This document shows, one piece after another, positions 8,685-17,230 of a stretch of 64,000 nucleotides of DNA. Origin of the DNA: Zobellia galactanivorans (GTDB taxonomy: Bacteria > Bacteroidota > Bacteroidia > Flavobacteriales > Flavobacteriaceae); contig NC_015844.1 in assembly GCF_000973105.1 (NCBI RefSeq), forward strand, positions 3,406,501-3,470,500. Direction: 5' to 3'. The notes under the pieces were generated by a model, which was not told the origin of the DNA, searched no databases, and saw only the letters and a program-made list of their open reading frames with translations. Position 1 is the stretch's first letter; each line of letters begins with the position of its first letter. The translations under genes and the position numbers were made by a program.

Positions 8685-9692
8685 TTATGGTTCGACGCTT
8701 CCTGTACCTAAAATTTCTATAGCTGAAACTTTAGGTTTGTTGACAGATGCTTCAAAAGTAATTGTCAATTCACCATCTGAAACTTCAATATCGTACATAC
8801 GGGTGTCTGGTTTTCCGGCTCCGATATCTTTGTAAAGGTCGTATCCGGTAAAAACTTCAGTGTCTTCCATTGTAACATTAAAGATTCTACTGCCGACACC
8901 GCCCTCTAGTCCTTCTGGGTTATCAAGGCCCCAATAGATTTCAGCGAAGTAAAGTTTAACCGTATAGCTGCCGTTTGTAACAGGGATTTTATAGGAAAAT
9001 GGTCCCTTTACCTTAGTGTTGTCACTGATTCTCTCCGTTAAAAAGATGGCATTCATATCCGTGTCTTCTTCAGTGAAAAGCGGATTGGTATAGGCTTCGG
9101 TAGGACCGTCAAAATGTTGGTCCGCTAAAAAGAGATTGCCTTCATAAGTAGCCTCTGGGCCTCCACAGTTGATTCTAAGAAGGGTTGGGCCAAGCGGCTC
9201 CGTTGACTGGGCGACCTCTTGTGCAGGATTCGATTCGTCGGGATTAAAGGTTATATCTACAGTGCTTGTAATGTCTACGCCATCTAACTTGGCGGATACA
9301 GTTACGGTTTCTTCGTTTTCACTACTTACTGTTGCCGTATAGGTCCCGTTTTCGTTATCGGTTACTTCCGATACGGTGGCATTACCGGTAACCGACAATA
9401 CTACGGTACCTCCACTAGCCTTAAGTAAATTTCCGTCGGCATCCGCCAGTTTGATTGTTACCGTCGAAGTACTGACTCCATCGGAATGGGCCGCAGCAGT
9501 GGCGTTTAAAGTTGTGTTCGAATTTGTTGGGTCTGCTTCGGGAGTGGGTTCTGGATCTGGGTCCGGGTCTGGCTCGGGTTGTTGTTCTGTGCCAGTTCCT
9601 CCATCATCGCTGCTGCATGCTACCGGTACCATAACGAAAGACACGAATAGCATGGCAAACAGAACTAACCTTGTTAGTAAGTTACGTCTCAT
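8685..9692 (-). CDS. surface lipoprotein with Ig-like and malectin domains
   Basis: 335 residues. A lipoprotein signal ends at lipobox VPVAC (Cys26), followed by SSDDGG, an acidic tail of the kind that sends Bacteroidota lipoproteins to the cell surface. Residues about 38-53 form a Pro/Asp/Glu linker (PEPDPDPDPEPTPE). Residues about 55-150 look like a bacterial Ig-like (invasin/BIG-type) domain. Residues about 168-333 match malectin: LLRINCGGPEATYEG, FNVTMEDTEVF, and a final beta segment KPKVSAIEILG. Malectin folds bind carbohydrates, so a surface glycan-binding role is likely (inference). No SusC/SusD partner is adjacent. Own terminator downstream. Confidence 0.85.
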   Translation of the reverse strand: MRRNLLTRLVLFAMLFVSFVMVPVACSSDDGGTGTEQQPEPDPDPDPEPTPEADPTNSNTTLNATAAAHSDGVSTSTVTIKLADADGNLLKASGGTVVLSVTGNATVSEVTDNENGTYTATVSSENEETVTVSAKLDGVDITSTVDITFNPDESNPAQEVAQSTEPLGPTLLRINCGGPEATYEGNLFLADQHFDGPTEAYTNPLFTEEDTDMNAIFLTERISDNTKVKGPFSYKIPVTNGSYTVKLYFAEIYWGLDNPEGLEGGVGSRIFNVTMEDTEVFTGYDLYKDIGAGKPDTRMYDIEVSDGELTITFEASVNKPKVSAIEILGTGSVEP

Positions 9693-9702
9693 AATTCAGT
9701 GA

Positions 9703-10076
9703 TTTTAAATTAATTCATTTTCTTTTTCAAAAGTGGCTGCAAAATATTCAAAAGGCGGCCTCAGAACAATAATATTAACTAATAATCGACAAAAGATGAG
9801 ACTTGATCGTTAGTCCAACTTTTTTGTGTAAGTGGAATATTACAATGTCTGAAAATCAGTGGGTTTCGTTGTAAGATTCTCGATAATATGATAAAGGGGA
9901 TATTAGAATGTAAGGGCTTCTTATAGCTTGTAGACTTTTACAATAATCGGAGGAGCTTACGGCGATTGATCAGATATGAATGGATACCATCGAGTCATGG
10001 TTTTTGGAGAATTAAAAAACAGTAGGTGTGTGGCGGTACTAAAAAATGAAGAATCTACAGTTCTAGGAAGCACTTG
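9703..10076. other. non-coding stretch upstream of the duplicated unit
   Basis: About 370 bases of AT-rich sequence with no convincing gene. Part of it must hold the promoter of the minus-strand malectin lipoprotein. I see no clear promoter or RNA structure here. Confidence 0.5.
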
Positions 10077-10493
10077 TTTCCGATTAAAAACACTTAATCT
10101 CGATAAGCTGTTTTTGAGGTCGATTACGTTCATCGATGGTTTTTTACACTTGAACCGAAGTTGTGCAGCTAACCGAAAATAAGGGGTTTTTCAGCGAATG
10201 AAACCTCGGTAGGGTGGGGCTTCGGGCGTTTTATATATATAAACGCACAAGTCATGAAAACTATCGCAACTTTAATTTTTGTTCTTTTTATCGGATTGAC
10301 CGCCCAAGCCCAAACATCGACCGAAGAGGTTAAAATAGACACTGTTGAAATGACGATCGTTACCGAGACTGCTACGGAAGAAGTTAGTCTGGAAAACACT
10401 TTGGAAGTTGCCCGTTTGTACAAAAGGGATAACGCTAGGGTAATCAAGGCACTTTCTTTTACTACAAAAAGGAACAAAGCAAAAATGGCTTAA
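10077..10493 (+). repeat. direct repeat copy 1: regulatory region plus small-protein gene
   Basis: This 417-base unit recurs at 10826-11242 with a constant offset of 749 bases. The match begins abruptly about 175 bases before the start codon and stops at the stop codon, so the duplicated unit is the control region plus the gene. Two dyads are conserved in both copies: GATTAA-N6-TTAATC (10082-10099) and GCGTTT-N9-AAACGC with an alternating TA centre (10226-10246) just before the ATG. Confidence 0.9.
10254..10493 (+). CDS. tiny secreted protein, copy 1, function unknown
   Basis: 79-residue precursor with a signal peptide cleaved probably after AQA (residue 19), leaving about 60 residues. The mature part has an acidic Thr/Glu-rich first half (TSTEEVKIDTVEMTIVTE) and a basic C-terminus ending in TTKRNKAKMA, preceded by ARLYKRDNARVIKALSF. 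No cysteines after the signal and no membrane helix. I do not recognise the family. The second copy differs by a single residue (Ile64 here, Thr64 there), although seven bases differ, six of them silent, so both copies appear to be under selection as protein. Confidence 0.75.
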   Translation: MKTIATLIFVLFIGLTAQAQTSTEEVKIDTVEMTIVTETATEEVSLENTLEVARLYKRDNARVIKALSFTTKRNKAKMA

Positions 10494-10494
10494 T

Positions 10495-10825
10495 CGATTA
10501 TTTTCTACAAACCCATCAACATACATAGCAATATTTTTTTAGAACAGTCTCCCTAGGCTTTTTATAACTTTTCTATTTCTCTAGGTAATTGTTTGTGGCA
10601 AATACTCACGATAGAACAAAGTCGTATTGACTTGGTACGGCCTAGATATAACTATAGGGATGTCTTGGGAATAATTCCACAGGGAATTCACATATAATAT
10701 GTATCACATTGCAGTATAATCGTTAGGCACTTTATTGATGGGATGGGGGTATGGCAAACATATTAGAACGAAACTAATTGTGATATTGGCCAAATAGAGA
10801 TATCTGTCGAGGGGGAATGCATTCT
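10495..10825. other. unique spacer between the two repeat copies
   Basis: About 330 bases with no gene that I can support on either strand and no resemblance to the flanking duplicated units. No transposase or terminal repeats are visible. Confidence 0.5.
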
Positions 10826-11242
10826 TTTCCGATTAAAAACACTTAATCTCGATAAGCTGTTTTGTAGGTCGATTACGTTCATCGGTGGTTTTTTACACTT
10901 GAACCGAAGTTGTGCAGCTAACCGAAAATATGGGGTTTTTCAGCGAATGAAACCTAGGCAGGATGGGGCTTTGGGCGTTTTATATATATAAACGCACAAG
11001 TCATGAAAACTATCGCAACTTTAATTTTTGTTCTTTTTATCGGATTGACCGCCCAAGCCCAAACATCGACTGAAGAGGTTAAAATAGACACTGTTGAAAT
11101 GACGATCGTTACCGAGACTGCTACGGAAGAAGTTAGTCTGGAAAACACTTTGGAAGTTGCCCGTTTATATAAAAGGGATAACGCTAGGGTAACCAAGGCG
11201 CTTTCTTTTACTACAAAAAGGAACAAAGCTAAGATGGCTTAA
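10826..11242 (+). repeat. direct repeat copy 2: regulatory region plus small-protein gene
   Basis: Second copy of the unit at 10077-10493. Dyads are preserved at 10831-10848 and 10975-10995. Divergence is higher in the stretch between dyads (scattered substitutions) than in the gene, while both dyads are untouched. Confidence 0.9.
11003..11242 (+). CDS. tiny secreted protein, copy 2, function unknown
   Basis: 79 residues, identical to copy 1 except Thr64 for Ile64. Same signal peptide (about 19 residues), same acidic-then-basic mature region. The base differences from copy 1 are mostly at third codon positions, which supports both being translated. Followed 74 bases later by a possible 44-residue membrane protein on the same strand. 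Confidence 0.75.
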   Translation: MKTIATLIFVLFIGLTAQAQTSTEEVKIDTVEMTIVTETATEEVSLENTLEVARLYKRDNARVTKALSFTTKRNKAKMA

Positions 11243-11316
11243 GAAATTAAGGCTTAGCTTATTTATAATAACACACGGAAGTTTCTAATAAAAGAAAAAG
11301 CCCCAATCCCATTCCT

Positions 11317-11451
11317 ATGATAGTACTCATTTCTTTAATCGTTGTTGCGCTAGTCTTTTGCAATGTCTTGTTGTTTCCTAAAACGAAAGGAATCTTACGA
11401 CCCTTGAAAGTAGAGATCGAGGATGGTGGTTCAACAGAAGAATGCGATTAG
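11317..11451 (+). CDS. possible 44-residue single-pass membrane protein
   Basis: Open frame of 45 codons starting ATG at 11317 and ending TAG at 11451. The translation has one hydrophobic helix at the N-terminus (MIVLISLIVVALVFCNVLLF) followed by a short basic stretch and an acidic tail ending STEECD, a coherent membrane-protein layout. The stop overlaps the convergent histidine kinase stop by four bases, leaving no wasted sequence. No known family. Could be chance; the topology makes a real gene about as likely as not. Confidence 0.4.
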   Translation: MIVLISLIVVALVFCNVLLFPKTKGILRPLKVEIEDGGSTEECD

Positions 11452-12662
11452 GTCACATTAGACATCTGATCTCTGATTTCCTTGAATTTAATCGTATAAT
11501 GGGTGCCTTGTCGACTTAAGTCGCGCATAAGCGAACCTTGTAATTGACGGGTTAGGTTGTGTATTAGTTTTAGACCAAGTGAGTTGGAGTTTTTGTGGTT
11601 GGTTTCTTCAGGGAATCCCTTTCCGTTATCGCCCATTTGAAGAATCAGGTAATCTTCTTTTTCTTTTCTTAACTTAATGTTTATTTCGCCTTTATTATCG
11701 TCGACTATACCATATTTAAGGGCATTGGTCACGGTTTCGTTAATCAGAAGCCCTAAGGGTATGGCCGTATCTATATTTAATTTGATATTGGGTATATCGA
11801 TGTTCAAGGTAATATTGGAGCTGGTTCCTTTAATCGACCGAATGAGGTATTCCACTAACTCCTGTACATATGATTTGTATTCTATTTTAGAGAGGTCTTC
11901 CCTCATATAGAGCATTTCATGAACCATGGCCATGGTAATTACCCGGTTCTGGCTGCTTTTCAATAGGCCCTTTACATCTTTATCGGTTATGCCTCTAGAT
12001 TGAAGGCTGAGCAAACTTGAAACGGTCTGTAGGTTGTTTTTTACCCGGTGGTGCACTTCCTTGATAAGGGTTTCCTTTTCGCGAATCTTTTCTTCTAGCT
12101 CATTCTTGGTCTTATATAGGTTATGGTGGGCGTGCAGGAGGTTCTTTCCGAAAACTCCCCCTAAAAGGTATATTGAAAACAATACACTGAGAAAGGCAAA
12201 AAGATTTTCGGATTCTTTGGGTACCACATTCTCCACAAAATTGAAATCGGCAACATTTTGGGTGTATATCAAGATGATGATGAGGAGGTTGAGATTGAGG
12301 TAGAGCGAGCCATAAGCCTTGGTGGTGACATAGCCGGCAACGACGATAAGGGCTAGCACAAAAATAAACGGACTATTGATTCCCCCACTGTATAACGTTA
12401 CTACACTGGCCCCGGCCAAGGTCATCATTGAAACGATGTTGTATGTGAGGGCAAGATTTTTGTGGTACTTATAGAGTAGGGTGTTGAAGAGGTTTAGAAT
12501 GCCGAAAATAAGAAAGGCGTAAGGTATAACTTCGGTAATATGTAGAAGAAAATAGCAAAGCGCGGCAAAAATAAGCGAGAGAACGGAAGAATAGTAATTG
12601 ATTTTTAAAACTAGTCTAACTTTGGTTTTCAAGCGTTTTTCTAGGTCGGTATCCTGCTGCAT
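11448..12662 (-). CDS. membrane HisKA_2 sensor histidine kinase, paralog 1
   Basis: 404 residues: about six hydrophobic helices in residues 25-175 (with the loop YSGGINSPFIFVL), a short coiled linker, then a HisKA_2 dimerisation/phosphoacceptor domain around KEVHHRVKNNLQTVSSLLSLQ (His204/His205) and a HATPase domain with LLINETVTNALKYG (N box) and MGDNGKGFP (G1). HisKA_2 kinases usually pair with response regulators encoded elsewhere. The membrane part is the likely sensor; ligand unknown. It is the first of three close paralogs, all on the minus strand (also 14266-15483 and 15720-16928), with no receiver-domain gene nearby. Confidence 0.9.
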   Translation of the reverse strand: MQQDTDLEKRLKTKVRLVLKINYYSSVLSLIFAALCYFLLHITEVIPYAFLIFGILNLFNTLLYKYHKNLALTYNIVSMMTLAGASVVTLYSGGINSPFIFVLALIVVAGYVTTKAYGSLYLNLNLLIIILIYTQNVADFNFVENVVPKESENLFAFLSVLFSIYLLGGVFGKNLLHAHHNLYKTKNELEEKIREKETLIKEVHHRVKNNLQTVSSLLSLQSRGITDKDVKGLLKSSQNRVITMAMVHEMLYMREDLSKIEYKSYVQELVEYLIRSIKGTSSNITLNIDIPNIKLNIDTAIPLGLLINETVTNALKYGIVDDNKGEINIKLRKEKEDYLILQMGDNGKGFPEETNHKNSNSLGLKLIHNLTRQLQGSLMRDLSRQGTHYTIKFKEIRDQMSNVT

Positions 12663-12801
12663 ATAAGATTCGTGTTTTTCTTATCTAAAACCGGTAAAAG
12701 TTTAAGAAAAATCTTCCCTTTCCACGGTAAATCTAAATAGGTTTTGGCAATCTATCAAAAAAGTAGGTGTAATACTACCACTTAAAGGCTATGTTTAACA
12801 T

Positions 12802-14196
12802 TTATGATCGCTGTTTTCTTGGTTTTAAATCGGTCAGTTCTGAAATCTGAATTGTTTTTTTGTTTTCGATGCTGCGTCTTGCCGCAATGCCGATAAGAAT
12901 AGACATGGCACCATCACGTATGCCGGCCGTACGGCCGTAGGGGTCGTCAATATCGGAGGTTCTGAAAATTTTGTCCTGTAGGCGTTTATCGCCACCGCCG
13001 TGACCATTTTTTTCCATAGGTACGGCTAGGGTTTGATGTGGTTGCCAAAGCGGGTGTACGATGATGCTTTCAAAAGAAAGATCTTCTTGGTCGGTCTGTG
13101 TCATTTCTTTTTGGTGTTTTTCTGCTTCGGAAATGGTACTCTCTTTCAAATATGGGATATCTTGAGAAGCTTCGATCCTACCTTTTGTGCCGTTGAACGC
13201 CACACGCCAGCCCTCGAAAGGGGAGTAGGTGGTAAGCGAATAGTTCAAGGTGGTATTATCGGTATATTTTACTTGGGCCGACATTTTATCGTAGATATCT
13301 ATGTCTTCTCTAAAGAGACAATTGTCTCGTATATAACCGTCTTCATGCTCATGGTCAACGTACAACGCTTTCATGAATTTATCCTGGTTGATGTCCCAGT
13401 GGAAATCGCAATTCGAACTATGTTGGCAGCTACGGCAATTATCTCCCCTAAACGGTCCGTTTTTGCCGTAGAACTCTAAATCGCCATAGGCGAATACTTC
13501 TTCAGGTTCAGAGTTTATCCACCAATTGAGTAAATCAAAATGATGGGTCGCCTTATGCACCCATAAAGAGCCACTACTGTTCATGTTGCCGTGCCATCGC
13601 CTAAAATAGGAGGCGCCGTGGTAGGTGTTGAGGTACCAATTGAAATCTACGGAGACCAAGTTGCCAATGGTCTTGTTCATCAAGAGTTCCTTTATTTTGG
13701 TGGCATAGGGGCTCCATCGGTAGTTGAAGCCGACAATAAGGTTTTTTTTCGATTTTCTTTCTGCCTCTAAAATGGACTGACATTTGGTTTCATCGGTGGT
13801 CAGTGGTTTTTCGGTGAGCACGTCGCACCCCATTTCCAATCCCTTGATAATAAACTGGTGGTGGGTAGAGTCTTTGGTGGTGACGATAACAAGGTCGGGC
13901 CGGGTAGTTTTGACCATCTCCTCAAAATCGCTAAAAGTAGGACATGATGTTCCTATATACGTTTTTGCGTAGGCCAATCTACTGGGGTTAATGTCGGATA
14001 GGCCTACAAATTCGATGATGTCTGAATATTGGTCGATCAATCTTTTTCCCCAAAAAGTAATACCCCGTATGCCGGTTCCTACCAAGACAACGGAGAGTTT
14101 TTTAGAGGCATTAAAAGCGAATGCCTCTAGGGGTAATGCCGTAGTGGCGGCGAGCATGCTGACTGATGACAGAAACTTTCGGCGAGAGTTTTTCAT
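12802..14196 (-). CDS. Tat-exported Gfo/Idh/MocA family oxidoreductase
   Basis: 464 residues. The N-terminus has a twin-arginine signal (SRRKFLSSVSML, then a hydrophobic stretch ending in AFA), so the protein is exported folded, probably with its NAD(P) bound. The Rossmann motif VVLVGTGIRG follows at about residue 37, and the family's EKPLTTD motif (catalytic-site Lys) at about 133. A Cys-rich patch CRSCQHSSNC around residue 260 is unusual and may bind metal. Substrates in this family are sugars or their derivatives; which one cannot be read from sequence. It sits between two histidine-kinase paralogs but need not be functionally linked to them. Confidence 0.88.
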   Translation of the reverse strand: MKNSRRKFLSSVSMLAATTALPLEAFAFNASKKLSVVLVGTGIRGITFWGKRLIDQYSDIIEFVGLSDINPSRLAYAKTYIGTSCPTFSDFEEMVKTTRPDLVIVTTKDSTHHQFIIKGLEMGCDVLTEKPLTTDETKCQSILEAERKSKKNLIVGFNYRWSPYATKIKELLMNKTIGNLVSVDFNWYLNTYHGASYFRRWHGNMNSSGSLWVHKATHHFDLLNWWINSEPEEVFAYGDLEFYGKNGPFRGDNCRSCQHSSNCDFHWDINQDKFMKALYVDHEHEDGYIRDNCLFREDIDIYDKMSAQVKYTDNTTLNYSLTTYSPFEGWRVAFNGTKGRIEASQDIPYLKESTISEAEKHQKEMTQTDQEDLSFESIIVHPLWQPHQTLAVPMEKNGHGGGDKRLQDKIFRTSDIDDPYGRTAGIRDGAMSILIGIAARRSIENKKTIQISELTDLKPRKQRS

Positions 14197-14265
14197 TTTG
14201 GTCTATGGTTTCCTAAAGATACAGATTTATGGGAAACAACCCTAAAGGATGTTATTTACGCTTCA

Positions 14266-15483
14266 TCAACCATTGATGCCGGTAAAATGGCGCTCCCGGT
14301 CCTTGAAGATGATGTGGTAGCCCGTGCCTTTGTCAGTGGTCATACGTGACACAGAGCCTCTTAGCTGGCGTCCTAGGTTGTGCATGAGCTTCAGGCCGAG
14401 AGAGTTGGTGGTCTTATGGTCTATGCTCTTAGGAAAGCCTACGCCGTCGTCGATAATGTCAAGGAAGTAACTCTGGGATTCTTTTTCGTCTTCTTTTAAG
14501 AGAATGCTTATTTCTCCTACGCTGTTTTCGGGAAATCCATATTTCAAGGAATTGGTAACGGCCTCGTTGATCAAGAGGCCTAAGGGAATAGTGGTATCGA
14601 GACCTAGACTAACATCGGGCATATCGATATTCACTTTGATGTCAAGGTTTTTGTCATTGGCCGATTTTATAAGAAACTCTGTGAGTTCCCTTACGTATGG
14701 CCTGAAAGCTATTTTTGAAATGTTGTCTCGCATGTACAGCATTTCATGAATTATGGCCATTGAATTGATTCTGTATTGGCTGCTTTTGGCCAACTCTTTT
14801 ATTTTTTCGTTAGAGGTGTTCTTAGATTGAAGGCTTAAAAGACTCGACACCGTCTGTAGGTTGTTTTTGACACGATGGTGGACCGTTCTTAAAAGCATTT
14901 CCTTTTCTGTGATACCCGTTTCTATCTCATTTTTTGATTGTTTTAAGATTGAGTGTGTTCTTAGTAGATGCTTTCCAAAAACACCAATGAGAAGATAAAT
15001 GCAAAAGAGCAGGCTGAGTAGACTAAAGGTGTCTTTCGATTCTTCAGGGACTTCGTTGGAGACGATCGTAAACTCGCTCACGGCATATAGGCCCGCAATT
15101 ATAAGGAGTACCAGTACGAGGTAGGCCTTGCCAAAAAAACGTCCCGAAATATAGCCTCCTAAAATAATGATACTTAGAACAAATATAAACGGACTGTTGA
15201 TCGCCCCGCTGAAGATACAAATACCGACCACACAAATTAGGGATAAAGATGAACTTGTAAATGCCCCTATAAGGGGATTACCGTGAATTTTAAAGAGAAA
15301 GATATTGGTCAGGTTCAATATAGCGAACAAGAAAAAAAATAAAGGGATATGTCCTGTTATATCCAAGGCATATATGACCACAAAGGCCAAGACAAAAGAG
15401 AGTACCGATGATGCATAGGCGAAATTGAACAGCAACTTCGTCTGATTGTCGATCCTATTTTGAAACTTGTTTTTAATTGACAT
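14266..15483 (-). CDS. membrane HisKA_2 sensor histidine kinase, paralog 2
   Basis: 405 residues, same architecture as its neighbours: N-terminal membrane domain with the shared loop GAINSPFIFVL, phosphoacceptor region LRTVHHRVKNNLQTVSSLLSLQ, N box LLINEAVTNSLKYG and G1 box DDGVGFP. The kinase half is strongly conserved among the three copies while the membrane half is much more divergent, suggesting diversification of the sensed signal. About 235 bases of non-coding sequence lie upstream, so it probably has its own promoter. Confidence 0.9.
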   Translation of the reverse strand: MSIKNKFQNRIDNQTKLLFNFAYASSVLSFVLAFVVIYALDITGHIPLFFFLFAILNLTNIFLFKIHGNPLIGAFTSSSLSLICVVGICIFSGAINSPFIFVLSIIILGGYISGRFFGKAYLVLVLLIIAGLYAVSEFTIVSNEVPEESKDTFSLLSLLFCIYLLIGVFGKHLLRTHSILKQSKNEIETGITEKEMLLRTVHHRVKNNLQTVSSLLSLQSKNTSNEKIKELAKSSQYRINSMAIIHEMLYMRDNISKIAFRPYVRELTEFLIKSANDKNLDIKVNIDMPDVSLGLDTTIPLGLLINEAVTNSLKYGFPENSVGEISILLKEDEKESQSYFLDIIDDGVGFPKSIDHKTTNSLGLKLMHNLGRQLRGSVSRMTTDKGTGYHIIFKDRERHFTGING

Positions 15484-15719
15484 TATTACACTAATTGCGA
15501 CCGTAGCGGAATAAAATATTTGTATACAAGAATACTCTAGCTTGATATGGTTTTATCAAGAAGATACTCTGGTGTAGAGGTATTTAAGAAATGGTTAAAA
15601 TGGGGTTGCAGCAGAAATCTACAATTTTATTCCGAATTTTCTGTCATAAAAGGACAGAAAAATTTATTTTAGAGCAATCGCAAATAATTTGTAGTTAAAA
15701 CGCTAAGCGAATATAAGGT

Positions 15720-16928
15720 TTACGGATTAAATTGATCCGTAATATCTTGAAATACTAACTTGTATTTCGTGCCTTTTTTCGAAGGAATACGCTCCATGTT
15801 TCCCTGAAGTTGCCTGGCCAAGTTGTGTACTAGTCTTAGACCTAGTGTATTGTAGTTTTTATAGTCATGGTCTAGGGCATACCCTAAGCCATCATCGCTA
15901 ATTTTCAGTACATAACGGTCTTGGTCCCGTTTTTCAAGTTCTATTTTTATTTCGCCTTCGTTTCGGTCTTTGAAACCGTACTTTATGGAATTGGTGACCG
16001 TTTCATTGATCAGTAGTCCCAATGGAATAGCGGTGTCTATGCTTAACAAAGTTTCAGGAATATTGAGGTTGACTTTTATTTTTTGGTCATTTCGTTCAAC
16101 CGTTCTTAAAAGGTATTGGGTCAGTTCATTAACGTAAGACCCGAATTCTATTTTTGAAAGGTTGTCTCTAACGTAGAGCATTTCATGGATCATGGCCATT
16201 GATGTTACCCGGTTTTGGCTACTTCTGACCAAGGCTTTTATTTGTTCGTTAGGGGTGTTTCTGGCCTGCAAGCTCAATAAGCTGGAAACGGTTTGTAGAT
16301 TGTTCTTTACGCGGTGATGTACTTCCCTTAAAAGGTTTTCTTTCTCGTCTATACTTTTTTCAATACGTGCCTTAGAGCGATATAGGCGATGGTGGGTACT
16401 TAAAAGGTTTTTACCGAATACGCCACCTAAAAGATAAACGGAAAACAACACGCTTATAAGGCTGAACAGGTCACGTACGTTTTCCGGTACTTCATTTTCG
16501 ATAAAGTCGAAATCGGCATAATCGATTAAATAGATAGAGACAATTGTACTAATGATAAGATACAGATAAATGGTACCGAACCAACGTGTAGAGATATACC
16601 CTGCAAGGACGACAAGACCCAATACGAAAATAAACGGGCTATTGATTCCCCCGCTGTACAGGGTGATTACAACTGTGCCCAAGAAAGAGATGATGGAGGT
16701 ATATATCGCCATGGCCATCAGGTTTTTGTGCTTGTTGAAGGCCAGTACGTTCAATAAATTCGAGGCCGAATAGAAGAAGAAAACATAGGGTATGGTACCG
16801 TGCATATCAAAGGCATAGGTACAGATTAAGCCTATGGCCAAGCTAAGAAAAGACGATACATAATTAAATTTAAGTAATAATGTGGTCTTGTCACTTATTC
16901 TATTCAGACTTTTCTTTGGCTTTCGCAT
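15720..16928 (-). CDS. membrane HisKA_2 sensor histidine kinase, paralog 3
   Basis: Third paralog. Reading is open up to an ATG at 16997, but the first 23 residues of that version are unlike the other two proteins; starting at the ATG at 16928 (or 16934) gives about 402 residues and aligns with them. Membrane domain with YSGGINSPFIFVL, then LREVHHRVKNNLQTVSSLLSLQ, N box LLINETVTNSIKYG and G1 box DDGLGY. The ATPase and phosphoacceptor signatures are intact, so all three kinases should be active. No response regulator is adjacent. Confidence 0.88.
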   Translation of the reverse strand: MRKPKKSLNRISDKTTLLLKFNYVSSFLSLAIGLICTYAFDMHGTIPYVFFFYSASNLLNVLAFNKHKNLMAMAIYTSIISFLGTVVITLYSGGINSPFIFVLGLVVLAGYISTRWFGTIYLYLIISTIVSIYLIDYADFDFIENEVPENVRDLFSLISVLFSVYLLGGVFGKNLLSTHHRLYRSKARIEKSIDEKENLLREVHHRVKNNLQTVSSLLSLQARNTPNEQIKALVRSSQNRVTSMAMIHEMLYVRDNLSKIEFGSYVNELTQYLLRTVERNDQKIKVNLNIPETLLSIDTAIPLGLLINETVTNSIKYGFKDRNEGEIKIELEKRDQDRYVLKISDDGLGYALDHDYKNYNTLGLRLVHNLARQLQGNMERIPSKKGTKYKLVFQDITDQFNP

Positions 16929-17173
16929 GTACATGTTTTGGGTCTGCCATTTTTCAAAAAAAAGAAGTGAACCCGCGTGTGATAGACGACACTTCAAATA
17001 ATATGGTCAACCAAGGTTTTTACGACATCAATATTTATCGAAGTTAAGTTTTTGAACAAAAAATAAGGTGTATTTGCTTAATTTACTGCAATTTACCTTT
17101 GGGGTCTATTTGTTCATAGCCCTGCAATAGTAGATACAATTGCATTGAACCAACGTTTTACTCGTTTATCGGA

Positions 17174-17207
17174 CAAAAAAAACGGCAACTTATCGCTAAG
17201 TTGCCGT
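17174..17207 (-). terminator. rho-independent terminator of secA
   Basis: Perfect 11-bp stem (ACGGCAACTTA on the minus strand) capped by a GCGA tetraloop (GNRA type) and followed by eight T on the minus strand, 24 bases beyond the secA stop. Confidence 0.9.
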
Positions 17208-17230
17208 AGATTATGGTGTTTTGATAGGTT

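Noticed and set aside
10130-10134. CGTTCATC near the duplicated small-protein genes, resembling the LytTR-site core
   Set aside because: No second repeat 21 bases away and no matching -7 element, so it is likely coincidence.
9976-10182. 68-codon frame upstream of the first small-protein copy
   Set aside because: It begins in unique sequence and runs into the duplicated unit, and the second copy has no equivalent frame, so it is chance.
16929-16997. N-terminal extension of histidine kinase paralog 3
   Set aside because: The extra residues do not resemble the other two paralogs, which start in line with the ATG at 16928.
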